Below, one piece after another: positions 63,841 through 64,000 of a stretch of DNA of 64,000 bases; positions within the stretch are counted from its first letter, which is position 1, and each line of letters starts with the position of its first letter. The notes below the pieces were generated by a model. The model saw nothing but the letters and a program-made list of their open reading frames with translations. It made no database searches and was not told the origin of the DNA. The position numbers and the translations under genes are program-made. Origin of the DNA: Megalopta genalis (lineage: Eukaryota; Arthropoda; Insecta; Hymenoptera; Halictidae); NCBI RefSeq assembly GCF_051020955.1, contig NW_027476309.1, positions 62,001 to 126,000 on the forward strand, written 5' to 3'.

Positions 63841-64000
63841 TCAAATCAATGCGATGTAGAAGGTTTAGCTTCAAATCCAAGCGAAACACATGATTTAGCT
63901 TCAAATCAATGCGATGTGGAAGGTTTAGCTTCAAATCCAAGCGAAACACATGATTTAGCTTCAAATCAATGCGATGTAGAAGGTTTAGATTCAAATCCAT
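63841..64000. repeat. 60-bp dimer run at the right window end
   Basis: Two monomers alternate here instead of five: a class-e form (CAATGCGATGTAGAAGG) and a class-d form (CCAAGCGAAACACATG). The 60-bp unit occurs 2.7 times up to the window end. The first two copies differ at one base (63,858 A, 63,918 G); the third shows two further changes, at 63,989 and 64,000. The run continues past the window edge, so its extent is unknown. Confidence 0.85.

Larger units (their letters stand above)
1..64000. repeat. Continuous 30-bp tandem satellite array filling the window
   Basis: Every part of the window aligns by eye to a 30-bp monomer. Numbering from the A of AGCTTC as position 1, the best conserved parts are AGCTTCAAAT (1-10), a central TGCGAA (14-19) and an A/T-rich right end, most often GATTT (26-30). 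Positions 11-14 and 20-28 carry the class-specific differences. No stretch longer than about one monomer falls outside this pattern, so there is no gene, transposon, tRNA, rRNA or unique spacer that I can support. Single-base indels shift the 30-bp register many times. The array reaches both window ends, so its true length is unknown. A satellite of this size with nested higher-order copies is typical of eukaryotic heterochromatin; that placement is inference. AluI (AGCT) sites recur at nearly every monomer junction. Confidence 0.97.

Noticed and set aside
1..64000. CRISPR array with about 30-bp repeats
   Set aside because: The repeats directly abut each other and there are no unique spacers or cas genes; variation is within the repeat itself.
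1..64000. Giant repetitive surface or structural protein gene on the plus strand (decapeptide repeats)
   Set aside because: The frame is broken every 60-240 codons by recurrent nonsense and frameshift variants that are themselves copied with the HORs, and there is no non-repetitive N- or C-terminal part, promoter or intron pattern.
1..64000. Telomere-like repeat because of recurring TTTAGC
   Set aside because: The hexamer occurs once per 30-bp monomer and is never in tandem; no TTAGGG, TTTAGGG or similar runs exist.
1..64000. Transposable element insertion, tRNA, rRNA or other RNA gene inside the array
   Set aside because: I scanned for any stretch not fitting the monomer and found only patches of under 20 bases, too short for such features.

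Overview
The window is, as far as I can see by eye, one uninterrupted tandem-repeat array from base 1 to base 64000. I found no conventional gene, RNA gene, mobile element or unique spacer. The building block is a 30-bp monomer (roughly 2,100 copies) that starts with a near-invariant left half (GCTTCAAAT) and usually carries a central GCGAA and an A/T-rich right end. Consensus GC is about 37%. A tens-of-kilobases satellite with nested higher-order repeats (HORs) suggests eukaryotic heterochromatin, possibly a (peri)centromere or a chromosome-specific macrosatellite. The sequence alone does not let me name a lineage.

There are three nested levels. (1) The 30-bp monomers fall into five classes. 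(2) The five classes follow each other in a fixed order, giving a 150-bp pentamer, close to the DNA length of a nucleosome core. (3) Pentamers are grouped into HORs: 2,282 bp, 2,220 bp, 2,819 bp, 1,920 bp and 1,345 bp, and on the left side one block of about 12 kb copied almost intact. Most length differences between HOR copies are exactly 150 or 300 bp, so the pentamer behaves as the unit of exchange.

Layout: 1-2.3 kb is a diverged, mixed edge. 2.3-43.4 kb is a strongly homogenised domain (pentamer type II) made of interleaved large duplications. 43.4-44.0 kb is the switch to a second pentamer subfamily (type III). 44.04-50.14 kb holds three copies of a 2,220-bp HOR. 50.4-55.35 kb holds two copies of a 2,819-bp HOR. 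55.35-60.0 kb holds a mosaic with a 1,920-bp repeat. 60.0-62.5 kb holds two copies of a 1,345-bp HOR. 62.5-64.0 kb is diverged and ends in a 60-bp dimer run.

Because 30 is a multiple of 3, three of the six frames have no stop in the consensus monomer, so many open frames of 60-396 codons appear on both strands. They overlap each other, often begin at TTG on the plus strand, and end at the same recurrent nonsense and frameshift variants. I treat them as by-products of the repeat and annotate no CDS. The strongest candidate for something undescribed is the satellite itself: a 30-bp / 150-bp / HOR hierarchy with phased A/T tracts and pentamer-quantised indels.
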